64,000 bases of DNA from Numida meleagris (Eukaryota > Chordata > Aves > Galliformes > Numididae). The stretch spans positions 75,918,661 through 75,982,660 of the forward strand of contig NC_034410.1 in assembly GCF_002078875.1 (NCBI RefSeq), read 5' to 3'. The notes beneath the pieces were generated by a model. It searched no databases. It worked only from the letters and a program-made list of their open reading frames with translations, and was not told where the DNA came from. The position numbers and the translations under genes were made by a program. This document shows positions 13,837-26,330 of this stretch, one piece after another. The first letter of the stretch is position 1; every line of letters begins with the position of its first letter.

Positions 13837-15064
13837 GGGAGCCTCACTATCTGTGTTACAAAAATGTGTCTATGTTGTCTTCATAAAGTTTTAAAATTGA
13901 AAACGAATGATACAAGTCTCTTTAATTAGGTCTGATTGTGATAGCAAACAGCAAGGGAGCAGGCAGAAGAGATGAGACTTTACTGGGGAAAAGCTCAGTA
14001 GCAAAGACGGAAAATAAGAAAATACGTTTGTTTTTTAACATGTGGCTTTGCATAAGTATGACCAATTCAGATAAGAGTGGCTTAACAATAGATTAATAAA
14101 ATAGTTATATAATGATATACATTTATGAAGAAATGAATAACAATTATTAAGAAAGCCTTTAATGATAATAATATTATTTTAAAACAACATATACCATTAT
14201 ATTTACAGCAAAGTTAGAGTTGTATTTCAAAAGAGCATTTAAGGATAACTCGAGTGAAATTTTTTCCTTGTGTGCAACCAGAGTACTAGATGAAAATGAA
14301 GCCATATGCTGTAAATCAGTCAGAGAGCGCCGTGCTTCTGCTGGTGACATCCCTGTATGCTAGTGGCAGCTGCAGCGCTCAACTGAGTTTTTATCTGAGG
14401 TTTTCACTTTGTGAGGAGTTAGTGCACATGTTGGCAGGGATAGATAGCACTTTAGCTTCAGCCAGGGGAAAATGTGACAGGTGAGACTCGCAGACCTTGC
14501 AGACCACTCACACGGGTAGCAGGGAGCCTTGCTGAGAGGCAGCTAAGGGGGATCCAAGAATTGGACCAGGGCCAGGGATGAGTTGAGTTCTGACACCAGT
14601 ACCCTTCATCTCCACTTCAGCTTTACTTTCAGTGCCTGCAGTGGAGAGCTGCAATGTCAAAATTTGCAGAAAGGATAAGACATCCTAGATATTTTTCAGT
14701 TTTGAAGTCTATGTTGTTCCTAATAAAAAAGCCAAGTATGTTACCTCAGCTTTCCTACAGTAGCTGTGGTGATAAATGCAAAGTGTAAAGATTAATACTC
14801 TTTTTGGTGTTGTACATAGCTGAGAAATTGTACATAAAAGTTGAAGCTGATGGTCCCGTGTTATTTGCTTTTGTGTTACGCTTCGCAGCCATAGCTAATT
14901 TTAATTCTGTTTCAGAACTTACCTAGTTTGAGTAACAATGTTTTACGGTAATTGAGTAATGCAGAAACTCTTTGCTACTTGTCTGTTCCTTTACAAAACA
15001 TTGCATGCTTGCAAAATTACATGGGGATTCCAGTATGCTCCATCTTTTTGAAATCCTGATGTAA

Positions 15065-15930
15065 AATAAGAAAATGGTTGAGGCTTTAAGGCAGCACTTC
15101 TGGAGCTGTCTTCTCCAGCCTCCCTGCTCAAAGCAGCATCAGATGCTGCTCAAGGCTGTGTCCAGCGGGGCTGGCAGATGGGAGCTCCAAAATTTCTCTG
15201 ATCAACCTTTTCCAGTTTACTCACTGTAAAAAATATATATTTTTTTTTGTTTAAATGAGATTTGTTGTATTTTACTTTGTGCTTATTATCAGCTGTCCTC
15301 TCACTTACTACCCCTGTGAAGAATGTAGTTCTGCCTCCTTTACTGTCTCCCATTACATATTTATATACATTGGTAAGATCTTCCTGAGCTTTTGCTTCTC
15401 GAGGCTTAACAGTCCCAGATTTCAGCCTTTTCCCGTATGATAGAGGCCCCAGTTGTCATTTCTGTGGCCCTTCACTCAACTCATTCCAGTATGTCCAGGT
15501 CACTTGTCCTGGGGAGCCCAGCACTGAACTCAGCACTCCAGAAGTGTCTCACCTGTGCTGAGTAGAGGGGAAGGATCACTTCTCTGGTTTCATTGGCAGT
15601 GCTTTTCATAAAGCAGCCCAGGATGCTATTAGCTTTCTTTACAAGGAGACATTGCTGGATGCAGTTGTTCTTCTCATCCAACAGGACCCCCAGGTCCTTC
15701 TCTGCAAAGCTGCTTTACAGCTGCTTAACCCCCAGCCTATGCCAGTGTATGGGGTTCTTGCCCAGATACAGAACACGTCATTCCCCTTTGTGGAACTTCA
15801 CGAGGTATCTATCAGACCATTTCTTCAGTCTCTTGAAGTCTGAATGGCAGCACAATGGTCTGGTCTTTGAGCTACTCCTCAGAATTACATTGTCTGCAAA
15901 CTTGCTGAGACTGCACTCTGTCCTGTTATC
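15065..15930 (-). mobile_element. CR1 LINE 3' fragment, reverse orientation (about 865 bp)
   Basis: On the minus strand the frame at 15481-15681 reads KKANSILGCF, then REVILPLYSAQVR, the signature of the CR1 ORF2 C-terminal region downstream of the reverse transcriptase. The sequence right of it (15680-15930) corresponds to the LGVLVD/ADDTKLGG-type upstream part. At the left end a degenerate form of the CR1 3' UTR is visible (TGCTTTGAGCAGGG and GGCTGGAGAAG, from the usual GGTTGGACTAGATGA). Many stops and indels: an old dead copy. The left boundary is approximate because the terminal octamer repeats are not preserved. Confidence 0.85.
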
Positions 15931-16478
15931 TACATAATTAAATTATGATTGTCAAAATGTTCATCTCCAGACTAACACAAAGCCATGTATTATTTTCATA
16001 GAATTATTCAAATGTTTTTCCTGCTGTAAATATGTGGAGAATTTGCTACATAGTTTTGTTGAAGTCCTAGGGAAAATAGTAAGGCATTACTTTTATTGCC
16101 AATGTGTATGTCAGTCAAGTAGGAGTGCAGTAGGAATTGGACCAGCAAGGTGTGCTGATCCTTGCTAGATTATTTGCTCAAGAAGTTGAGAGCAGTTCCA
16201 GCTGTTGAGGAAGGCAGTATTATCTGTTGCTGTAATGAGGAACATTTTATCCACATTCAGTTTATCACTGAATGGGAAGGAAATAGAAATGAATTAAAGT
16301 GTATTAGCAACAGTATCATGCCTTGCAAGTTGAATACAGAATATCAGGCACTCCTGAAAGCTGAGGAGGGAATCGAACAGTGGAAAAGCCACTTTGAGAG
16401 AGGCTTGATGTGCCTTCCTTCTTTCTAGATGTGATGTCTGATTACCCTGTTCTTGCATGTCAAGGACTGATAGTCTTA

Positions 16479-16715
16479 TCATAGAATCATAGAATCACCA
16501 AGGTTGGAAGAGACCTACAAGATCATCCAGCCCAACTGTCCACCTATCACCAATAGTTCTCACTAAACCATGTCCCTCAACACAACGTCTGAATGTTCCT
16601 TGAACACTTCCAGGGCTGGTGACTCCACCACTTCCCTGGGCAGCCCATTCCAGCGCTTGTGCTGTAACTGCACCCATTTCCCATCCTGAATGTGGCCTCA
16701 TCTCCTGCATGGATT
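16479..16715 (-). mobile_element. CR1 LINE 3' fragment, reverse orientation
   Basis: Starts with tcatagaatcatagaatc, the reverse complement of the CR1 ATTCTATG tail. It continues through the reverse complements of the ATCTTGTAGGTCTCTTCCAA and GGGCTGCCCAGGGAAGTGG-type 3' sequences and is 5'-truncated near 16715. The tail is intact, so this is a younger-looking copy than the neighbouring CR1 at 15065-15930. Confidence 0.93.
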
Positions 16716-18519
16716 TTGGACCTACCTTTTAGATAGTTTATCTCAAATTCTGCCTCTAGCCTTGCCTCCTAAGCAGATTTTGGACCATGCTGTCTCTGTC
16801 CCTTTTCCCTACTGCTCCTGACTGGGCTGCCTGGATGGCCCCTGGCCTGGCTCAGGCCTGCCATGCCTAGGATCTGTCAGCAGCATGCTGCCTGGCTCAC
16901 ACAGCTCAGTACTGTCAGTGCAGGCATGGCCTCACAGAGCGTCCCGATCTTGTAGTTCTGTCACGGCTCCTGCCTGTGAGCTGTGCCTAAATGCTGCCTC
17001 AGAGAAGCTATGACATGTACTGCTGGGCTGCTGGTAGGGAACAGGAACCTCTCTGTTTCCTTAATGGTGACTTGTTACATCCTCATATTCCCCAGAATCA
17101 CATCATTATGAAAGCATCAGAACAGTTCTTGTGGATCTTGTCCTTTGATTCAAATTTACTCTCTGTACAATAGGCATACATATAAGCCCAAATAAGTCAC
17201 ATACTTCCATGTATATCTACAGAATTTTGACGGCAAGGCCATACAATAAAGCCATGTCATAATTAATTCCTTCTGATATGTAGTGACTCTATTCCCACAT
17301 AAGACAAAGGTAGTTAGATGACAAGTAACACCATATGCTGCAAGAAAAAAAAACACCTTACTTTTGAAAGACCTTTGCATAATGTATGATTTTGCTTTTG
17401 TTCTGATACAGTAACTTAAAATGCAGACCCATCTAATGTGTGCTGCAGTGAAACAATATGGATTCCAAAAGTGAAAACTGGGATTTTTGTCAGAGGCAGG
17501 TGAGATGCAAAATAAGATCAGGGCAATTGGGAATACAGGGACAAAGTAGTGTGAAATCAGGGCAGGTAATCCACGTCATGGTAGGGTATCACTTTTTTCA
17601 GACTCATTTTCAAGTGGATGACACTTTTGTAAAATAATAGGGCAGGTGCTATGAATTCATTTATGTAAAAAGATAAGCTTGAGCTTGATGGGAAAAGGAA
17701 GACTACAGAGTAAGTGTGGAGTCAGCTGACCCCAAGAAGCTGAATTTTTCACACACAACAACTTGAGTCAAATGCCTTGTAGCAGCTGAGTAGACTGACA
17801 AGGAATGATTTGTATTTCTTTTTTTCCAAAGTGTTAGGTTATTCTTTGCTCTGATATAAACCTGAGGCTTTAAGAAAAAGGGGGAAGAAGGCTATCTGTT
17901 GTCAGACAGCATTACAGTTCAGATAATGCCCTGTTTGTTCTTGGCAGGTTGTTCTGCAGCAATGAGAAAGGTTGCCCTATCTGTCACACGCATACCTCTT
18001 GTCAGGGCTTTCAATAGAGAATTGCAGTGGAGGCAGGCTTATTGCTGAGTTTCAGTTGTTTTTCAGATGATGACACGTATGTCTTAGTGCTCTCTGCTCA
18101 AGAGGAAATTGAAATAGTTATTTCATTTTAAATACTTTGCTGAAAATGTAGAAGAAACTGAGAAAATGGTATCATGGGATTCTTCATCTGTTCCAGTGAT
18201 TCAATATCATATATTCACAATAAAGAATTGAAAAATAGGGTTTGAATTTCCCTTCTCTTTTTCCCATTTGAAGTGCCACCTGATGCTTAAGTGTAAGCTA
18301 AATAATAATAAATGCATCCAGGTGGCTCACACATAATGGTCCTGGTTAGCAGGACAGAAGTGGTAATGACTCCAAGAACACTGTACAAGACAGCGCAAGG
18401 CAGCTGTTTTTTTTTGAGATTGCATTGCATCGGGTCAAAGTCTACAGAATTGAAATTTATGTGATTAATGTAAGTAATGACATACTGAAAACATATCTAG
18501 TCCACATAAATAGCCCTCT

Positions 18520-18790
18520 GGGTCCATCTGTTCCATCCCGTGCTCCAGCAGAGACACCTAGAGCAGGGTGCCCAGGCCCATATCCAGGCAGCTTTTGGAG
18601 ATCTCCAAGGAGCAGATTCCACAACCTCTCTGGGCAACTTGTACTAGGGCTCTGTCACCCACACAGGTCAGAAGTGCTTCTTGGAGTTCAGGCAGAACTG
18701 CTTGTATTTCACTTTGACTCGTTGACTCTTGTCCTTTCTCAGCTCCTACTGATTTGGGTGAAATCTGGAGAAATTAAAGAACCCATTAAT
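18520..18790 (-). mobile_element. CR1-like fragment, reverse orientation, decayed
   Basis: Contains, in reverse orientation, the familiar avian CR1 segment around gagcagattccacaacctctctgggcaacttgt, preceded by gctccagcagagacacctagagcagggtgcccagg. The terminal octamers are missing. Both boundaries are approximate. An older CR1 subfamily is the most likely source. Confidence 0.75.
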
Positions 18791-18849
18791 AATTTTCAAT
18801 AAGTATGTTCCCAGGAGATGGGAAGAAGAGATAATAGTTTGAAAATGGG

Positions 18850-18884
18850 AAAAAAACAAACAAACAAACAAACAAACAAAAAAA
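18850..18884. repeat. (AAAC)n microsatellite
   Basis: Five to six consecutive CAAA units bracketed by A runs. Intronic simple repeat, likely polymorphic in length. Confidence 0.95.
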
Positions 18885-19696
18885 CATGCTAAAGGTTTCT
18901 TAACCAGCAAGATTACAGTTTGGTCAGAAGATTGTATTTTTTATTGAGAATTAGACAGGAATAAGCTAGGCAATCAAGCCACCACCCTCATATAGATTTT
19001 GAGAGAAAATAAGAAGGGCAAATTTAATCCTTCTCCCCAGTGCTGGCAATGTCCTCACCCATGTGCTTGGCAGTTTCTGCACCTCCCGAGCACTGGAGTG
19101 GATTCAGCCTTTTACAAGACAGACGAGGGTGCTGGCAGTCCGACAGGTAGTTGTTGTTTCACGTTCCCAGCTCTGCACTTTGCTACGGCATGGTCAGTCT
19201 GTGATGGAGCAACATCAGTGCAAATTACACTTTTTAAATTATAAATTAATTCTTCAAAGCTCTTCTGCTGGTGTGAAGCAGACTTTATAGTGCACATGAG
19301 ATTTAAGGAGAGAATTTTTTCCTTGCAATATGGAAAAATTAAGGGTACTTTGGGCTTACAATGCTGCAGAGGAACAAGCGTGTGAATTAAATCTCTTAGT
19401 GTTGAAAAAACGTCTTAAGGTAAAAATAGGACAGAAAACTTTCATCCTCTATTAGTGTGCATCATCTAAACTTCACATGTAATCTGTCTACTAGCATTGT
19501 TTTAGATACAGTATTTATAAAGAGCTACAAGTTGTTAACATTGTGATGATAACTTTGGTAAATAAGAGTGTTATGGAATCATTCAAATATTTTTAATGGC
19601 CAAATTTTGTTTCCGAGCTTTACATGTCTGTATCATACTAGGTTTAATATAAAGACTTAAATGATTCTGAAGTACTCAAATGAGTCAGTGCTATCT

Positions 19697-19756
19697 CTAT
19701 GTACGTAAACATATGTATACAAACATACATATGTATGTATAAACATATACATACGT
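19697..19756. repeat. ATGTATAC/CATA-rich alternating repeat
   Basis: Alternating purine/pyrimidine words (acatatgtatacaaacatac, atatgtatgtataaacatat) with internal palindromes ATATGTATAC and ACATATGT. A degenerate TATG/CATA microsatellite. Confidence 0.85.
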
Positions 19757-20336
19757 TGGATGATGAGCTACTTTTTTCTGATAGAGATCAAAGGCATTTA
19801 TTTTTCTTGAAATCTAGAATGTGAAATTAAAGCTAACTAGTATTTGTCATCTTGGAAGATGAAAATATGCTGTAATTTGCAGATGGAACATGTGCATATA
19901 TTATAATGCCTATGGAAACAAATAGCTATACTTCTAATATAAGTTTGTGGCTATTCTTTCTCTGCTGTTCTGTACTTTTTTTTCACTTTCAATTACAGAT
20001 GGTGTTCCCGTGCTGAATTAAAAAAATGAGTGAATGTACTGGACAAAACAATGGTTTAATTTACTGTTTAATGCATGTAGTAGTAATTATACTAAACCCC
20101 GCTTTCCTCTTTGTCTCTCCATTTGTCTATCTGTATTACTGAGAGAATATTTTGGAGTAGTTGACTGAATTTGTGAGTAATGGAAGTTGCATTGCTATCA
20201 TTAGTTGTATTTTATAGATGACCATAAAGTATTCTCAGAATTCCTTTTTTTTTTTTTTCAACCTCTTCAAAATCCATTTGCTCTTTTTTTTTTCATTATG
20301 AAAAACAGAGTATTCATCCAAGGAGAAGTAAAACAA

Positions 20337-20423
20337 TTTAGTGGGGTTATTGGTGGTAGGTGGATGGTTGGACTGGATGATCTTGTAGGTCTTTTCCAAC
20401 CTAGCTAATTCTATGATTCTATG
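20337..20423 (+). mobile_element. CR1 LINE 3' end, short forward copy (about 87 bp)
   Basis: The last stretch of CR1, running from tttagtggggttattggtgg through ggttggactggatgatcttg to cctagctaattctatgattctatg. It is severely 5'-truncated but well preserved, like the galliform C/D-type CR1 tails. It interrupts otherwise unique T-rich sequence. Confidence 0.93.
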
Positions 20424-21204
20424 AATTTTCAGACTTAGTTTGCTGTTAAAATTAAATTCAAGTAATAGTAAGATGAGGCTTAATCTCATCTGAAATTAAC
20501 TTGAGGAACAGTAAGTCCAGTCTTACTGTGGTATCAGAATACTGCTTTAATACATTTCAGGTACTTCTTGATCATCTTCAAACTGGACAAGTTTGTCTTA
20601 AACACTCCTGGAGAAAAGATCAATCCCAACACTGATTTTTGAGAAATTCTGTGTCATTTACCTCCTGCTCAACCTCACTTTGACATACTGGCTGTCTTGT
20701 CTGTCCATTTTTACACCTTCTGTTAAAAAACCTTTTAATGATCCTCACTTTATTTTTAACCTATGAATTAAGCAATGTCATCAGATAATGGATTAAATGC
20801 CTGTTGGAATTCCAGATATTAGATGTATATTTCCATTTTTTACTCTTTTGGGGAAATCTACTGTTTTATGTGCTGTGTGAAGCCTTAATAAAATTCTGGG
20901 CATATATTTCATTTTCTAAGGGCCATTAGAATTCTAATTATTAGCAAATTAAACTTTGAAAGTCAGCCTAGGCTTAGGTGGTGGTTATTTTAATTTCTTC
21001 CTCCATTTCTTAAATAGGTACAATACTTTGTAACGTCTGTTTAGAAAGTGGAGATTATATAGTTCACTATACTGACCACTATATCAGTGGGTGCTTTCAA
21101 GTATTCTTTATAGACTCTTTTCCTTACTCTTTTTATTCTTTAAAATGGAAGCACATTAAGATCTGGACACAATTATTACCACTTGAAGAATGGTCATGCC
21201 TCCC

Positions 21205-21262
21205 AGCCAGTGCCAGATGACCCTGCTTTGAGCAGGGTGTTGAGAGAGGTGACTAGGAGTAA
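21205..21262 (+). mobile_element. Possible decayed CR1 3' end
   Basis: The segment ctgctttgagcagggtgttg followed by gaggtgactag resembles the CR1 3' UTR words CTGCTTTGAGCAGGGGGTTG and GGATGACTAG-like sequence, but only about 50 bases are recognisable and no tail octamers follow. It could be chance. Confidence 0.35.
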
Positions 21263-21660
21263 AAGTCCATCTCTGCTTTCAGCACTGACTGTCTTTACAC
21301 TAACTTTCTAAGACTGTTAGCCCTCTAAAGTGCTACAACACGTGATTTTTTTCTTGTTTTCAACTATTAGCTTTAGCGTTTATATACTCTGAGAAAAGAA
21401 TCTTGTCTAGTCCAGAAAAGATTTGTTTTGATTCCTATTTGGGGGAAATCATCTTTCTCTCTTTCTTTTTTTTTTTTTTTTCATATTAGCTTTATTTTGC
21501 CTGTAGAAGCAGATTTAGCTTTTTGACTGAACTGTTTTCAAGACGCACTGACTGGGCAAGTAGAAAAATATAAACTAATTGATTTTACGAGTAACTTTTA
21601 AACCTAGATTGAGATATTTAAAAGGTAAGAACTCGTATAGCTAGTAAAATGGTGGGATAA

Positions 21661-21693
21661 TAGAAACTCCCGAAGGTAGAGAAACTCCCGAAG
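21661..21693. repeat. 17-bp tandem duplication
   Basis: gaaactcccgaag occurs twice with a short gtaga linker. A small local duplication. Confidence 0.85.
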
Positions 21694-24027
21694 TTTCATT
21701 TAGAGTAATTAGAGAAAAGAAAAATAAAAGTGAAGCTGGAAACTTCTGTTTTACGTGTGCATGTTTTTGATGATGGAACATGTGGATGTGCATAGGTTTT
21801 ACGCTGTGACATGCACTGCATGAAACTGAACTGGACTCCGCATCTGGCAGCTCTGGAAGGAATAGAATTTTGATTAATTGTTTTGAATAGGTGATGTTAA
21901 GGAATCCTAAAGCGGAATTTGCATAGGTGACCAACAGATTAGTTTTCCCATAATTTAGGAGTCCCTTCACCAAAACAAAAGGCTTTTAAAAATTGAGCAT
22001 GATTCTTTATCTCCCAATGTAAAGCTCAGCTAGTTACTTGAGATCTGTTTCATTTCCCTTGTCTGATTTTTCAGCAGTAAGAAGATTAGTGCTTTCATTT
22101 AATCTAATACAGTTTAACATTTTGCTGCATAATTATACAGACTTTCCAGAAAATACTAGGTGGCCCCTTGAGCAGAATGAAGATCAGTGCCCTATCTTAA
22201 CACTTTTAAGTGCTACCACTTTTTAATTTCATATGCTTTGAGGATGCCAGTAGATATAATTAGATTTTTATCAAACAAGCCTTCACAGCAGTTAAATTCT
22301 GCTATAGAGAGGCACTGAGTTATGACCACAGTGCTATCAGAGATGATAGAATAACCGATGTCTTAAACTTTTACAGGTGATTAAAGTATATAGCTAACCC
22401 CCTTGGATTTTTTTGGAACTCAGTATGAGAACCTGTAATATTTGTTAAGTCACCTGTCTGGTGCACTGGGGCTAGATTTGCATCAGGAAAGTTTGTGGTA
22501 ATTAGATAACAAACATTTTTCACTAGTCCAATTTGCACAAACTGAAGGAAAAAAAAAAAAAAAGAAGAGTAAAATTAAACTCTAGTGCACTGTGAATTTC
22601 ACACTTCCAGATTTTTGTGCAGAGAAAGATGGTCTTTTTGGCAGTTTAAAGAAACAATAATATGGAAATACAGGGGTAGACTTCTGTTTTCCAAGAAAGA
22701 TTGCCCGAAGCAGAAGCAAGGGAGCAGAAGAACAAGGTTTAGTAACAAAATCAGCTGCATGTTTACAGATGCAAACAAGAATTTTGGTATTAGGTTACAG
22801 AGAAGCCAGATGAAAGCCAGAAGTGATTATCAGAATTTCTGAGATCGACTGAGCATTTGTCTCTTGATTTGATCTGATTTTCAATCCCTCTGTTGTTACT
22901 GCTGAGGCCCTTCATGGTGTACCTGTCTGGCAGATCTCAAATGAGAAGTCAGTGCATGCAATAGCAGGAAATTACATCTCCAAAATTCTCTTGCAGTTTT
23001 AACTCAGTATTGAAATGTGTAGATTATGTACCTATACCAGGGTGAAAAGATTGAATACTGAACCACACAGTGAAACTTCCATGTTCCAGATGTAGAATAT
23101 TTTTAAGTAGAAAGGTGGTTTCATCCTTTTGTTAAAAAGACAAAAAATTGCAAAGGACTGCTCTTGTTGCCAAATGACTATTTAACAATATTTAATAGTG
23201 TAATAATCTGCTGGGAATAAAGACAAAGCAAAGTGTTTTTGTTCTCAGTATCATTTGCATGTTCTCTGAATGGTTATTTTCTTCAAGTTGCTATAAGGAC
23301 ATCCTTTTACTGTTTAAGGTTATTCTCTTCAATGCATACATACTCTTAAAATATATTACATATTTCTTTAGTCATTTGTAGGCAATGAATTAATGAGTGT
23401 TATTGTCTTAGGGAACTGACGATTTTTTCCCCCTCTGAGCCTTAATGGGGAAAAAATCTCAAATAAAAGACTGTATTTTTATAGGGCAAAACTCCAGATC
23501 TGTCTGGAGCTTACATTTATTTTTTGTCAATTTGCATTCATGTAATTGTACTCATTTGCAATAATGAATGTGTGAGTAAAGGTTATCCATATAGATGAAT
23601 AGATGTTATTACCACGTGCAGTTTTGGTTACTTGGATAATTTGTCAGCTCCATATACCAACAGACAGTTTAGAAATGAGAATTTTCACTCCCATAGTTGA
23701 AATCATAAATCAATAACGATTGTTCAAGGGTTGATTCAGCTGCTTAACACCCACCTAATCGGCCAAATTACTTTTACATCCATCCAACAATGTAGGTTGG
23801 AAAGTAGTTCTCTGCTGCCTTTACATTCATCCACTGAAAAGTAAATTTAAGGGTCATCATTTCTTGCATATGTGATTCTTGGTACTGCCTGCTTCTCGAG
23901 TGACTTGGTTTCTTTGTGTTTCTGATAGTCTGAGCAACTAATAGAGGCAGTTGTGCTTCTGCTACATCGTGTAACAATCGTCAGGCTTCATCACGCTTCG
24001 GCATCACAGGCTGAGAGTAGTTAAAAG

Positions 24028-24075
24028 GCTGAACTGGAGGGACCATCTTGGGATCTAGTCCAGCTCCTTGAAGTT
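24028..24075 (-). mobile_element. Very short decayed CR1 3' tail, reverse orientation
   Basis: The words actggagggaccatcttggg and atctagtccagctcc match the reverse complement of the CR1 sequence that precedes its tail (GGAGTTGGACTAGATGA, GGTCCCTTCCAA). The terminal octamer is lost and the right-hand part fades into unique sequence. Confidence 0.55.
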
Positions 24076-24440
24076 TTAACTAACACCATCTCTTTCTAAC
24101 AGATTTATCAAAGAACGTTATAAGAACAGGTGAGGTTTGGCCCCCTCACCACAAATCAGATGGCTACTTCCGTGATATTTTAGTACATTTTATAAATTTC
24201 CAGCTAAAATTTCAATGAACCTCTTTGTTTTCTTACCACCTGCTTCCTTCTCTGACTTCAGCTGCCTCATCTAAGCTCACCAAACTCCTCTGAGTTGACC
24301 TTTTACGAGCTTTTATTTTCTCTTTAAAAAAAGAGAGAATTAACTAATAACACCCTGAACAGCAGAATACTCATCAATCTCCCCAGTGCCTTGTTAAAAC
24401 ATTTCATTGAGCACATGGCCATTAGCAACTAACTTTGAAG

Positions 24441-24512
24441 TGAGCCCAGCGTTAAGTTGGGGCTGGACAAGCGATGTCCAGAAGTTATTCCAACCTAAAT
24501 TATTTCATGATT
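24441..24512 (+). mobile_element. Decayed CR1 3' end, forward orientation
   Basis: gttggggctggacaagcgat followed by attccaacctaaattatttcatgatt is a degraded version of the CR1 ending (GGTTGGACTAGATGA... TTCCAACCTAAATTATTCTATGATT). Only about 70 bases remain. It lies about 370 bp from the opposite-orientation tail at 24028; the two are probably independent insertions. Confidence 0.6.
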
Positions 24513-25707
24513 ATCCCTCCTTCGACTCCACAGAAAATAATTTGTTTAATGCATCAAGTAAACTTGTCTTTTTAAGGCATACATTAAATCATTTACTTAA
24601 TCTTCCCTTAAGAAAGATCAAAAAAATTTTCCTGCTCCCTGCAGAACCTTTTCCTGTTTCATGGCAATGTCTCAAGTCCACACATCCAGTGGAGAATACA
24701 GAAATAAAAAAGAATATATAAGGTGGAGATGGCAATTTATTCAATCTCAAAATTCAGAAATATATCAATGTTAAGAATATTTTTTGTTAGTTACGAGGGA
24801 CATCCACCCTATATTTCAGCACAGAGGGAGTTTGATCCTGGCCCAAGCAGCTGATGGCAAGCCTAAGCTGTGGGAAGGGGATCAGCAAAATAATCAGCTA
24901 AGCAAAAAGTTCTGTCTTTTCTTCAGTAGGAAAGGAGAGGGAATGGTAAGGGAAGGAGAGAGTTGTTTCAATAGAAAGAGGAGAAGGCAAAGAGCCCAAG
25001 AGGGGTCAGTTTCTTGGAAGGAGCTGAGTGAAGCTAATGTAAAGAGGCTGTAAGGGAAGGGAATTGGGAAGTGGTGTGATGTGTGATTTCACACAGTGTC
25101 AGACCATTTGTGTGTTGGGAGGTTTCTGCATGGAACGTGCTTTCTGGTACAGTCTGTCTGGCTTCTGTCTGTGTTATTTCCCTGAGGAAGTGCTGAACTC
25201 AAAATGAGTCATTCCTCAAAAAAACAGAGAAAACAACTTTCTTACTAGCTACCGAGGACAATACGGAACAAACAGTGTGATTGAAATAGTCACAAGTGAG
25301 TGTAGTCACACTTAAAATAATTTACTTAAAGCAACGGTCAGCATGAGTCTCTTAGCTGAATCTGCATTTTAAGTATTAAGCCTTGAGCAGAAGGGGTATC
25401 TCTGTCTGCGACGAGATGAATAGCTTCATGTTGCTGATGCATGTTTGTTATGTGCTCTAGTGGTTAGCTATCTCAGGAATAAATGTTGCAATATTCTAAT
25501 GCACAGAAGTGGATTTCCTCAAAGGAATTTTGTTTACATTGCACTCTGTTTCTTAACAAGTTCATTTCCTGCTACCAAAGTCCAAATCCAAAAAGTTTCA
25601 GAAAAGATGTGTTGTGATGATTATTCTTAACTGACTCTGTGCATCCATGATTTGAGCTGAGTTACTGCAGTGCTTGTACAATAATGCATAGGCAAGTATG
25701 TGCCTCA

Positions 25708-26330
25708 GAACTTGAACAGGAGTCAGCAGTGTGCCCAGGCAAACAAAATTGCCAACTGTGCATCAGCTCCAACACTGTCAGCTGGTCAAGGGAAGGGATT
25801 GTCCCACTCTGCTCTACGCTGTGAGGCCTCACCTTGAGTGCTGGGTGCAGCTTTGGGTGCTACGATATAAAAAGGACATAAAACTGTTGGAAACTGTCTG
25901 AAGGAGGGCTATGAAGATGCTGAGGGGTCTAGAGGCAAGACCTGTGAGGAGCAGCTGAGGCCACTGGGTTTGCTCAGCCCAGACCAGCAGAGGCTGAAGG
26001 GAGGCCTCATGGTGGCTGCAGGTCCTCACAGGGAGTGGAGGGGCAGAGCTGAGCCCTACTCTCTAGTGACACTGACAGGGCCTAAGGGAGCAGTGTGGGG
26101 CTGTGTCAGGGAAGAGTCAGGTTGGGAATTAGGAAAAGGTTCTTCACCAGAGAGTGGTTGTATGCTGGTACAGGCTCCCCAGGGCACTGGGCACCGCCCC
26201 AGGTGCCAGAGTTCAAGGAGCATTTGAACAACACTCTCAGACATATGGTCTGATTTTTGAGTGGTCCTGTGTGAAGCAAGGAGTTGGACTCGATGATCCA
26301 TATGAGTCTCTTACAATTCAGGCTATTCTA
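25708..26330 (+). mobile_element. CR1 LINE 3' fragment, forward, interrupted by mariner
   Basis: A forward CR1 3' region of about 620 bp: gagtcagcagtgtgcccagg, ctgtgaggcctcaccttgag, gaggagcagctgaggccact, gtgacactgacagggcctaa and ggagttggactcgatgatcc in the normal order. It runs into the tail as ggctattcta at 26321-26330. The rest of the tail (tatgattctgtgac) reappears at 27415-27430, after a mariner. It is similar in type to the copy at 45859-46265. It encodes no intact protein. Confidence 0.93.

Noticed and set aside
15593..15937. 114-codon + strand frame in the CR1 region
   Set aside because: It is the antisense translation of a CR1 ORF2 C-terminal region, a common source of false avian protein predictions.
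18425..18802. 125-codon + strand frame
   Set aside because: Its central Pro/Arg-rich half is antisense translation of a decayed CR1 copy.
18850..18884. Regularly spaced units resembling an array
   Set aside because: Simple (AAAC)n slippage repeat, not a CRISPR array. The genome is eukaryotic.
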